The notes below the pieces were generated by a model that was not told the DNA's origin, searched no databases, and saw only the letters and a list, made by a program, of their open reading frames with translations. Of a DNA stretch of 64,000 nucleotides, positions 55,145 through 64,000 are shown in pieces. Where the stretch lies: NCBI GenBank assembly GCA_035610835.1, contig CM069457.1:43193319-43257318 (forward strand), read 5' to 3'. The translations under genes were made by a program, and so were the position numbers. Position 1 is the stretch's first letter; each line of letters begins with the position of its first letter. Source of the stretch: Ophiura sarsii. Its lineage: Eukaryota; Echinodermata; Ophiuroidea; Amphilepidida; Ophiuridae.

Positions 55145-56390
55145 CCCGGCCCCAACTCAACACAAAAGTTGGTAAACATGACTGTTCTTAGGGATTGTTC
55201 ATAAATACTTTGGTGGGTGGGGGGGGGGGGGGGGGGGGGGGGCTGGATAATTATAGAGGGGGGCAAAAAGTGTTGATACTCTACAAAGGGGGTGGGGTCA
55301 AAAAAGTATTTGAAACCCCCAACAGAGGGGGGGGGGGTCAAAAAAGTTTAAAACACTCATTAGTTTCCAAAATTTTCTGGGGGCTCCTCCCCAAAACCCC
55401 TGCTTTACCTGTATGCACATTATTTACGGAACGTTCATAAATCAACGTAAAAATAGCTAATTTTTTGGCAAGCTACGCGCCGCGCAAAGAAACGTCTACG
55501 GGCCTATTTTCATGCATGTACTAGCCCAGCTAAAAAAAATGAAGGGCAAATTCATGTAAATAGCAAAAACATATTTAAAGCCAGGATATATAATTGTAGG
55601 GAGCATCCTAATTGGTTTCAAAACAGAGATCCGTGCATAAATATGTGAATTTATTCAGCCGGGGGATGGTCAAAAAAAATCACATAAAAGATATCATATC
55701 TGATAACAATGAACGGGGACAAGAAAGTTTCAGGGAGTGCAGGCAGATACAGGAGGGGTCAAAAAGTGTGTGGCATGGCAAGAGGGGGGGGGGGGGGGGG
55801 GGGGGGGGGTCGGGTCAAAAAAGTTTGTGGCATGGCGAGAGGGGGGTCAAAAAAGTTTTGATATACCAAAAATGAAATTATCCAGCCCCCACCGCCACCT
55901 AAAGTATTTATGAACGGTCCCTTAGTACCCCTTTGCAAGGATTTTTCAACAATGTTGCCCCCTTTTTTGGCAAAAACGATGACTAAACTGGGGTGAAAAA
56001 TACCCCTTTTTTGTTTTCAATGACTATCATTTCAAGACACTTTTACTCATAGGCCTATTTTTACCATAAAAACTTGTTGCTCCTAATTAACAGTAACGGG
56101 CGTTTGTGGTCCTTTGTTATAAACTTATGAACCCCGAATGGCGAATGGTGTATTTGGATTGTTACAATATAAATGTTCTAATCAAATAATTAAATCCATA
56201 CTGTGATGTTCTTTGTTTTTCCTCTTCGAAAAATACCCCTTTTTGAAATTGCGCTGAGACTAATTCATGAAACCCCCCTATTTTCATGATATCGCTGTCC
56301 GCACTGACAATCGAAAATATACTCTTTTCCGCGATTTTTAGAACAGTCATCATGGTTACCAACTTTTGGGTTGAGTTGGGGGCCGGGAAC
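55145..56390. mobile_element. CCCCAACTC-family MITE, copy 3, with nested G-rich MITE
   Basis: CCCGGCCCCAACTCAACAC at the left is mirrored by TTGAGTTGGGGGCCGGG near 56374. The body has GTACCCCTTTGCAAGG and TTTTCCGCGATTTTTAGAAC as in copies 1 and 2. It is interrupted at 55191-55921. Confidence 0.75.
55191..55921. mobile_element. G-rich MITE, copy 2, nested
   Basis: GGGATTGTTCATAAATACTT at the left and AAGTATTTATGAACGGTCCC at the right, with TTA on both sides. Poly(G) runs of 24 and 26 and repeated GGGGGTCAAAAAAGTTT units inside. It splits the CCCCAACTC-family copy between GACTGTTC and GTACCCC. Confidence 0.85.
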
Positions 56391-56511
56391 TTAGGTATGA
56401 GTTGGGTGCTAGTGTGTTGTACGGGTCCCAAATATGCAAGGTTAATTGTCTCAATCATCTCAATAGCCGTGGCCCTCTGGCGCTCAACCCTCGATGGGCC
56501 CTCGATATACA

Positions 56512-57030
56512 GGGTGAGTCAAAAAGACTGCACTTCAGCTACACCTACATACATATACTATCTAAATTTATTTCCATAACTCGAGGCCACATATTTTTCT
56601 CAAAATACCTCATTTTTGGGCAAAGTTCCTTATTTTTGGGCAAAATTCCTTATTTTGGGCCACACTTTAAAAAGTAGATAGTCTATATAATTGTGTATAC
56701 ACATTCCTGGAAATCTATCGGTATAATTGGATTTTCGAAACAGTGAGTGTATAGCACACGCGCCCCGGCATTTTGACATTTTTTTCGGGAAAGTTATGGA
56801 TCAAAAAGTAATACAATACTTTTGTTAAACACGGTGACACAATTGTGAATGCATTTATGAATCTAATCATGTCAAAAAAAATTATAGCTTATTTGCATGA
56901 TTTGATAAGATATCGAATTGATTGTCAGTTTAAAAGATACATAGCACAGTTATCCATCAAACCAAATGTCATTAGTTTACTAACTACTGAACTTGAGATA
57001 TTTAGCTACGCATATTTAATTAGCTATTGA
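56512..57030. mobile_element. Degraded mariner-type remnant
   Basis: TACAGGGTGAGTCAAAAAGA at 56513 is a typical mariner-type end. Three near-repeats of CCTTATTTTTGGGCAAA follow. No transposase motif can be read in the 61-codon frame at 56845-57030, and no right end is found. Confidence 0.35.
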
Positions 57031-57039
57031 CTTCGTCAT

Positions 57040-57785
57040 TTTGTTTAGGATTTCCACTTTACGGATTGAATCAAGTCTCCAAATACCGGTATAGGCCTAG
57101 TGCATTTTCAGGAACCTGATAATATGTACAAAATACGGTACACTTCTGATTTTCCATCAGCTGATAAACATGTGAGGAGTGGGATGGTTAATAAGTTTTT
57201 TAGTCATCTTAAGAACATGGTTATTAGAATAAAGAGGTTCAACATTGACAAAAACAATTTGTGGCTCAAAATGGCATTTCGTGGCAGGTTTTCGACTACT
57301 TTTGGAGAATTTCAAAGTGACATGCATATCACAAGAACGCATTACTCAATTAACATGATTCTTGCACCAAATTAGATCTGTTGCCAAGATCTTTAATTGA
57401 GTCCTATATAATGTGAAATTTGAGTGTGCTCTACCTAATTTTATAGATAGACCGACCATAAGTACATTGTTTGTGTGTGTGTGAGTGGGGAGGGGGTCAT
57501 AAATAATGACGACGATAAATGACATTTTTGGGACATCCCCCTACCGAAGAAAATTACCGCCCCCATAGTCCAAAGAGCATTTTGAAGCAGGTTTTGTGTT
57601 ATAAACCAACCCCACTATACAATGATTTTACAAAGGCTTCACACATCTTCAAGTTTTGCAACCAAAACCTGGTAATGGTGATTTCACATTGTTTATTAAA
57701 AAAAGAAAAAGATGAAAAAAGTTAGGACGAGAAACGAGTTTATCTTTATTTGGCTGATGGTTTTGACAGGCTGATGGACCTATTA
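57040..57785. other. Non-coding sequence
   Basis: I see no bounded repeat, RNA gene or exon that I can support. Confidence 0.3.
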
Positions 57786-57788
57786 GTA

Positions 57789-59311
57789 TAAGGCCAAGTA
57801 AAAAAAAAAAAATGTTTCTCGTCCAGGTTTTTCAAAAAAAGGAGGATGAGGGGCTTATTATTTATTATTTATTATTTTTCAAAATGGCCGCCGTTTGAGA
57901 TTTCTGGCAATCTATAGTGTTTTCCCTATTAAATGAAATGACAATTGAGAAAGAGACAATTGTTAGACAAACAAGAACTTAACACATTTACATTGTTTTA
58001 ATAGTGTTAGCACCATGTTAATACATATTTACATTGTTTTAATAGTGTTTAGCACCATGTTTTACACTTCTGAGCAGTGTTCGAATTAAGGGGGAAAATC
58101 AGGTTTCCGGCGGATAACCATGATATAAAATCAGGTTATCTGCCAACATTTTTGGTTTTATATCCGCCAAAGTCAAGATTTCTCGGGAATTTCAGAGGTA
58201 TACGAAACGAAAAGGCACATTTAATCTTATACCACACGACACATTCTAAAAATATATAAATTCAGTAAAATAACATTTAATATGGGAAGAGAAGTGTTGC
58301 TTGTATTACTTCTTGGGAAGAGAAGTGTTGCTTGTAACTTCTTGGGAAGAGAAGTGTTGCTTGTAACTTCTTAACAAAGCATCGTACGAAGAAACTGCAT
58401 GGTCCATATGGTAGTACTCTTTAAAATACAGCCTTCCTATAAAAAATGGACAGAGTTCCGACGTCCGATAGCCCCAAGGTAGGGGCTATCGGTAGAGGTT
58501 TTAAAGTCTACATGTTACATAACAAATTATTTAAAATTTGAATGGGAAGAGAAGTGTTGCATGTTACATGATATAACAATAAAATAATGATTAAAATATA
58601 TTTGCAAATTGAAGTCAGACATTATTTTTGTGGTTCTTATAAATGTGATGTGGTAATGCAAAATGGTAAATCTGTGTATTAAAGATATTAAAATGCATTC
58701 AAAACATATGTGTTATTATTTCCATCATACATACATGAAACATCTTTTTTTTACCAGATCACATGCATAAGAAATAAAGTTATAATTTTTTTGACTTCAA
58801 ATTAAAAATTAATTTAAACAAAATTTAAATAATTTATTCAAACATAAATCTTTTTAATGCTGCATCATGTTACAGGCAACACTTCTATTGCCATAACAAG
58901 CAAAATGTACATGTATACATGTAGTTTACTAAATTTAGTTAGATGTTGTTACAATAAAACAATAATGGTATTTTTTACACTGAAAACGGTTCTCAAAAGT
59001 CATACTTTTAATCAGAATATTATGAAATACCAATGTACTTATAAGGTAGGATCTTAAGTTATAAATTACCATAGCTATGGTGTGGGTCATGGGGTATTAA
59101 GTGAATTATTTCGGGTCAAATTTAGGTCATCTAAGGTCATGTTTTATATACTTTTAGACTTCAAAAAAAAAAAAATTGTAAAAAAAAAAAAAAAAAAAAA
59201 GATTTTTTTTTTTTTTTTTTTTTAATAATAAATAATAAATAAAAGGAGGCGGCCCCTAAAAAGGAAGCGGGCGGGGACGAGAAACATATGTTTTTTTTTA
59301 TTTGGCCTAAT
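57789..59311. mobile_element. Large GGCCAAG-type palindromic element
   Basis: AAGGCCAAGTAAAAAAAAAA then ATGTTTCTCGTCC at the left is mirrored by GGACGAGAAACATATG and TTTATTTGGCCTA at the right. About 1.5 kb, A/T-rich, with a minisatellite inside (58287-58377). It shares the GGCC-A ends of the 36756 family. Confidence 0.5.
58287..58377 (+). repeat. Minisatellite, three units of about 29 bp
   Basis: Units contain GGGAAGAGAAGTGTTGCTTG followed by TAACTTCTT. A stray single unit recurs near 58543. Confidence 0.85.
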
Positions 59312-59384
59312 AAGCTATCTTCTGAAGATAGCATTTTAACATGCGTACGCTTGTATTGAATTATCTGTGAAGGATTTACTTTAA

Positions 59385-60025
59385 GGGGGCGCACCACCAA
59401 ATATACGCTTCATGAAAATTGAGTGTTGACAGTCATGTTCACGGTGCTATTGTGGCGCTTTCTGCAAAACTTGAGATATAGTGTTTGATATCAAATTCAA
59501 GCATTTGTCTTCAATTTTTTGAATATTTTACCAAAATTTGGAAAACCCTGTTGAATATTTATGCGTGGGACACTCCGTAAATTATACGCGGCGCATTTTC
59601 AGACGTGTTTAGAGTCATTTTCATGGTCATATTTTGAAATATTCTGCAGTACTTGAGAGACACTGTTTGCTCTCAAAATACGGAAAATTATCTCAACTCT
59701 CTAAATCACCGGTCAAAACATGGTCCTATCCCTTGACTTTTCCCGCTACAGCGACAAATAGCGCCGCAACCCTATTTTCAATGATACACATCACTCATAT
59801 TTGGGTATCGGCTGTCGTGAACATCCGCGTGCCTATTTTAGCTTAACGTTTTCAAAATAGTATGATTTGTTGGTTATATAATCTTAACTTATATCTCAAA
59901 TATATTGCCGAATATCGTGCAATTTCAAGCCTATCTTCTTAATAAAATCGTGACTTCAATGTTAGAACTTCATTAACCGAATTGCGTTATTACATAAATG
60001 CGGAGTGATTTGGTGGTGCGCCCCC
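59385..60025. mobile_element. TTAA-flanked MITE, TIR GGGGGCGCACCACCAAAT
   Basis: TTAA at 59381-59384 and 60026-60029 bounds perfect 18-bp inverted repeats. 641 bp, non-coding. It lies about 180 bp upstream of the start codon of gene C and may reach its promoter. Confidence 0.8.
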
Positions 60026-60202
60026 TTAATAGCGAGACAACCCTGGAAAATCAAATCAGAGCTATGATTAATCTCTTTATGTATTTCTAGATGCTTTACG
60101 ACATATATTCCCTTAACACACGCAACAACGTTTGATACCGCGGACTTTCATCTCTATCAACGAGATTGATTTTGCGATTTTGCTAATCTTTCTTCTCTCA
60201 AC

Positions 60203-60356
60203 ATGGCCGACGATCTGCAAGAAATTATGGAGGACGTGACCGAAACAGATCCTCAAATATCATCGGAATCCGCGGTTGAAACCGTCATGGATGATGTTGA
60301 GACCATTGATGAGGATCCGGTCGACACGTCAGTCACAGAAACTGACGCAAATGGAG
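60203..60356 (+). CDS. Gene C exon 1 (start), acidic N terminus
   Basis: ATG at 60203 stands in a good context (CTCAACATGG). 51 codons and one base run to the donor GTAAAT. The peptide is very acidic (MADDLQEIMEDVTETDPQIS, then more Asp, Glu, Thr and Val, ending TETDANG), with no signal peptide. Likely a disordered N terminus of an intracellular protein. Unidentified. The phase fits the 46-nt exon at 61963. Confidence 0.6.
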
Positions 60357-61715
60357 GTAAATTACTTCACTAATCGCGTGAAAAATAACATGAAAATGAC
60401 AATAATAATTATAATAACAACACTGGTTGGTGTACGGGGGTTCTTGTTTCAGGCTAGATTTTTTTCACTCAACATGCTCATGTTGATCTGAACAGCAATT
60501 CATACATTTTATGTAGCAACAGTTGGACCCAATAATTGACTAAGTCTAGTCTACGTTCATGACGTTACACAGCGGGCAGTCAATTTCCATTTACGAGAGT
60601 CGGTCTAGCTCGAATGAAACAAAAATGAAAGTACATACAATAAAAATAACAATCATTTCCCATTTTAAATTTAATTTAACACATTACAAATGCAAATAAT
60701 GTAAGCAATAATCAAGCATAGATAGAAAGTCGGTGTCATTTTTGTACTGTAATAGCGTGAATATGGCGTGGGGGAACACTCAACTTTTGGAAGGGGTGAT
60801 CGTGCCGCCCAGCAGGCTGGGTCGCGAAGGGGGGGGGGGGGGGCTTCAGAACTGAGAAAGAGGTTTGCATTAGTACTGTTTAGAATGATCAGATTCATGC
60901 TTTTTCAATAGGGATGAGTGTCACTTTAGAAACTGGACCCACGATCATTGAAATGACAATAACTCCGCTCCGCAACATCGTATCTCAACGATCGAGGTGT
61001 CAAAATATGCAGAACAAAATTATGCACTTGGGTATTTGCTTCGATTAATGCATACCTTTCGAGCTGTTATATGCTTATACATTATATATTGGATCATTTT
61101 TATTAGTGAAGTGTTTCGATACTTTTTGTGAGGAGTTTAGTTTCACTTTCAATGTTAAATTTGTAAGTTTGGCAACAAAATATACGAGTTGAAATTAGAA
61201 ATCACATACTTTCTCTATCAATAAAACGCTATTTACTAGTAAAGTCTATGGTAGGCATGTTCATAAAATTTTGAAAATAAAATTATCTCTTTGAAAATGG
61301 AATACATGGAAACAAAGTACTTTACAATAAAAAATGATGGTTCAACCTTGTCTGCAGGCTGAATAATAAAAAAGTTATAACCAAAAGTAGTTTAAGTCAT
61401 GCACATTTTAAAACCATTTTAGGTAAATTAAGGGTTTACTTTCATGATGTCTAGTTGCTTGTGTGGGGTTATTTATACATCAGTGAATACATCCCAGCAG
61501 TTTCGTACTTTTCCGCTGAATTTAAAAGAGGTAAACATGAGTTTTCTACATATTTTGGTCAAATATGTCGCCCTCTATAGTCAATGATATGAACATCACT
61601 ATCTATGAGCCCGCAAAGCTGAGCTCAGCCTGACTGACGTCATAATTTCGCAAGATCGCTGATGTAGCTAGCTCTCAAGACCACTTGCGAATGTATGACT
61701 TCTGCTAACGTCTGA

Positions 61716-61773
<58 letters not shown>

Positions 61774-61962
61774 TATTGCTTCTTATTTCATTTCTCTATT
61801 GATAATAAAACTGAAACATGGTTGATAAAATGTGAATTGATAACCGGGACCCCCTTCATATCATAAAAAAATCTTTCCATAAACATTCTCCTTTAAAGTG
61901 TTTGGAACATCCACCATAAGGGTGTTCCTATGGCTAATTTTTTATTTGATATTCTAATATAG
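60357..61962 (+). other. Intron 1 of gene C
   Basis: GT at 60357 and AG at 61962 bound the intron. It contains poly(G) at 60829-60842 and the longest G run of the window, 50 bases, at 61718-61767. No exon or bounded element otherwise. Confidence 0.45.
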
Positions 61963-62008
61963 AGCTTGCTGAGCTCCACAATAATCTGAAATCTGAGCTT
62001 GATCGGAG
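61963..62008 (+). CDS. Gene C exon 2 (46 nt)
   Basis: The acceptor TTGATATTCTAATATAG and donor GTACGG bound 46 nt. Two bases complete a Glu codon from exon 1; then LAELHNNLKSELDR follows, ending in phase 2. The leucine spacing fits a coiled coil. The phase match to exon 1 supports it, but the exon is short and could be chance. Confidence 0.45.
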
Positions 62009-62099
62009 GTACGGTTTTATAGATATGACAATTTTATTGTCCAAAATGAAGCAAAATTGAAGCGTTCATTTATTTTATTTTTAATTGTTTTTTGACCCC

Positions 62100-62320
62100 C
62101 TAGCAAAATAATTAATCTATGCAAAAATGTTTAATTAATTTGTACAAGAAAAGTATAAATGCTACAAAGCTGAAATTTTGGGAGCTTGTTAATTATAGTT
62201 TTTAAAAACTTTCCTGTGCTGCGGGAGGCTGTTAGTCATCTGCATAATTAATTATCTAAGGAAGCTTTAGGTCATTAAAAAATGAGGCTAATTAATGCAC
62301 TTAATTAATTTGTTCAAGTT
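62100..62320. promoter_or_regulatory. Cluster of TAATTA motifs in gene C intron
   Basis: Five TAATTA cores occur in about 215 bp, several within TTAATTAAT. TAATTA is the usual homeodomain core, so an intronic enhancer is possible, but the region is A/T-rich and chance is a fair alternative. A 17-bp direct repeat TTTCCTGTGCTGCGGGA flanks part of it (about 62208 and 62390). Confidence 0.25.
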
Positions 62321-62429
62321 CATGCACTTTCCTAAATGTATTACCACTTGGTGTAATGTTGGTTAAATACTACTCTCCTTATTTCCTGTGCTGCGGGATA
62401 ATAATTCAAAATGACTTCAAATGGTTAAA

Positions 62430-62470
62430 TACACTAGCAACCAAAAGTATTAGGACATTTGGTTATGGTG
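62430..62470 (+). mobile_element. Isolated Tc1-like terminal sequence
   Basis: TACACTAGCAACCAAAAGTA then TTAGGACA resembles a Tc1-type end (TA, then CA-T-GCAACCAAAAGTATT). No second end or transposase is found nearby. Confidence 0.35.
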
Positions 62471-63127
62471 TCAAAATCATCCCATACATTCAATTTGGAC
62501 TGTAATATTTCACTGCGAGTTGAACAAATGTGTTGTTGAGTCTCTTCTCATTAATAAATTCAAGTTTCCTATAACATCGCTAATTCAATTGGAAAGAACC
62601 ATGGCATTAAAGAAAACATGTGCCTTCTTGAAATCCCCATACAAATTTTCCATTGGAAATAGCTCATGAATAATTCATCAACCTCATTAAATCCAATGTA
62701 ATCCTATGGTGGGTAGTCTGACAATTTTGACTTCCTTTCAAAACACCCTTCTCAATTGTTTGTCAATGGATTCACTGAAGTAAAACTAATCCCAATATTG
62801 TTACTAGTCTTTAATCTCTCACACATATTGATTGACACCTGATCTCTTCATTCATCTTCAAAATAAGATATTTGGGAGGGAAATTTTGTTTCATTTTGAC
62901 ACCTTTACTTTCATATTTTAAATGGAAACCAACCAGATTCTCTGTACTTTGTCATAGCATCCACATGACTTGGGCACACTACACAGGGCTATAATTTCAT
63001 CATGACTTAAGAATTGTTGTCAAGCTATTTGACTCAAATTAACTAAATATACATCGATGCAAAAAACCTAATCACTGAAATATTGTTACAAATGTTTTTC
63101 TTTTAAATAGGCCTACTAATGTCTTAA

Positions 63128-63525
63128 AGGGACATTAAGTGGTGTTGAAAAGTTTAAATGTTTAAAAATTTACTTCAGAATTCAAGATGAACATTAAAAA
63201 TCGCCATTATTGTTGTTTCTACTAACAAAAAACACAGCAAAACTAGATTAAAACAATATCATCGCTATTTATTGAAAAACGCCCTCTATGCAAATATGGT
63301 TCGCGTTATGTATCACGCGTACTGCACGGGGATACTGTCGGACGTAAAATGCTGGTCCCGCGGGATAAGCATTTTTGAATCGACGTTTTCTTGTACAAAA
63401 AGAGCTGATTTTTCTTAATCCTTATAGGTGTAAGTTCATACATGTAATACAATTATAAAAATAAACTAATCTCAGTTTTTATCATAATTGAGGGCGCTGC
63501 CTCCAACACATCTCTTAGTGTCCCT
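63128..63525. mobile_element. TTAA-flanked MITE, TIR AGGGACAYTAAG
   Basis: TTAA at 63124-63127 and 63526-63529 bounds AGGGACATTAAG...CTTAGTGTCCCT. 398 bp with CGCCCTCTATG and GAGGGCGC near the two ends. Non-coding. Confidence 0.75.
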
Positions 63526-63529
63526 TTAA

Positions 63530-64000
63530 GTAGGAATATCATCCAAAATTTATTGTAACAAACTTTTAAGAACTTTCCATTAATTTTATAATCCTAGAAT
63601 ACCAAAAACTTCAGGGAGCACACCACTAAGTCGGTTTTGCGCTGCACTTCCGGCAAAACTTGAGTACGATAATAGTTCCTTTTGACAGAATGACCGGGCA
63701 AAATCGGCATGATATTAACGGGTAGTGATATCAAATTTATGTTTTATGGATTAGCTTACATGTTTTTAATAATTAAGAAAGAAAACATGTCAATTTAAGC
63801 TGTATTATTATTTTACCGGCCGATTTACCCATACGGTGCATGCCGGGATGAGAGCCGAATAACATGCCACGAAATCACTAGGTCCCGCTATATTTGCTGA
63901 TATCAAAAAATCTGCACGGCCTTTCTATGTTTAAACCCAGATAAAGTTAAAGTATACAGAATAATATAAAACATATCCAAATTTGGTTGTTTTTATCGCG
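63530..64000. other. Non-coding, probable intron of gene C
   Basis: I see no exon, RNA gene or bounded repeat in this stretch. Confidence 0.3.

Overview
This is a eukaryotic (metazoan) genomic window, not a prokaryotic one. It has intron-split genes with GT-AG junctions, no operons, an AT-rich background, and most of its length is transposable-element sequence. A TMEM179-type gene, a Ty3/gypsy element, a Penelope-like element with GIY-YIG endonuclease, LINE pieces and very many MITEs fit a marine invertebrate. A deuterostome such as an echinoderm or hemichordate is my guess, with low confidence.

Three host loci can be read by joining exons by hand; none shows as one long ORF. (A) On the + strand, the last four coding exons of an unidentified gene (1889-1958, 4556-4642, 6595-6695, 8085-8163) join in phase and end at a stop at 8161-8163. 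(B) On the - strand, four exons (53240-52939, 50752-50618, 49510-49423, 40904-40731) join in phase into a complete 232-residue four-pass membrane protein of the TMEM179 family, with a stop at 40733-40731. (C) On the + strand, the acidic N-terminal exon of a gene starting at 60203 is followed by a phase-compatible 46-nt exon at 61963-62008; the gene continues beyond the window. B and C lie head to head.

Layout. 1-8.2 kb: end of gene A with several MITEs in its introns and a tandem, partly decayed triplication of one exon. 8.2-11.6 kb: a satellite of about 505 bp per unit beginning about 18 bp after the gene A stop. 11.6-14.5 kb: small palindromic repeats. 14.6-18.5 kb: a 3.9-kb foldback element with arms over 1.1 kb around a minisatellite. 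19.6-20.5 kb: 3' piece of a LINE. 20.8-25.2 kb: MITEs and a non-autonomous mariner-like element. 25.3-28.65 kb: a Penelope-like element with one frameshift. 29-40.5 kb: dense nested MITEs and poly(G) tracts. 40.7-53.2 kb: TMEM179; its intron 3 holds a complete Ty3/gypsy element (42743-48304) with identical LTRs, inserted into a MITE, plus mariner and hAT debris. 53.3-60 kb: nested G-rich MITEs. 60.2-64 kb: start of gene C.

The strongest biology is the density and nesting of TIR elements: nine elements bounded by TTAA (piggyBac-type target site), several multi-copy families in both orientations, a foldback element, and an intact, evidently young LTR retrotransposon whose empty site survives as a paralogue in the same window. 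I see no evidence for a CRISPR, defence or biosynthetic system. Coordinates of element ends rest on terminal inverted repeats and target duplications read by eye.
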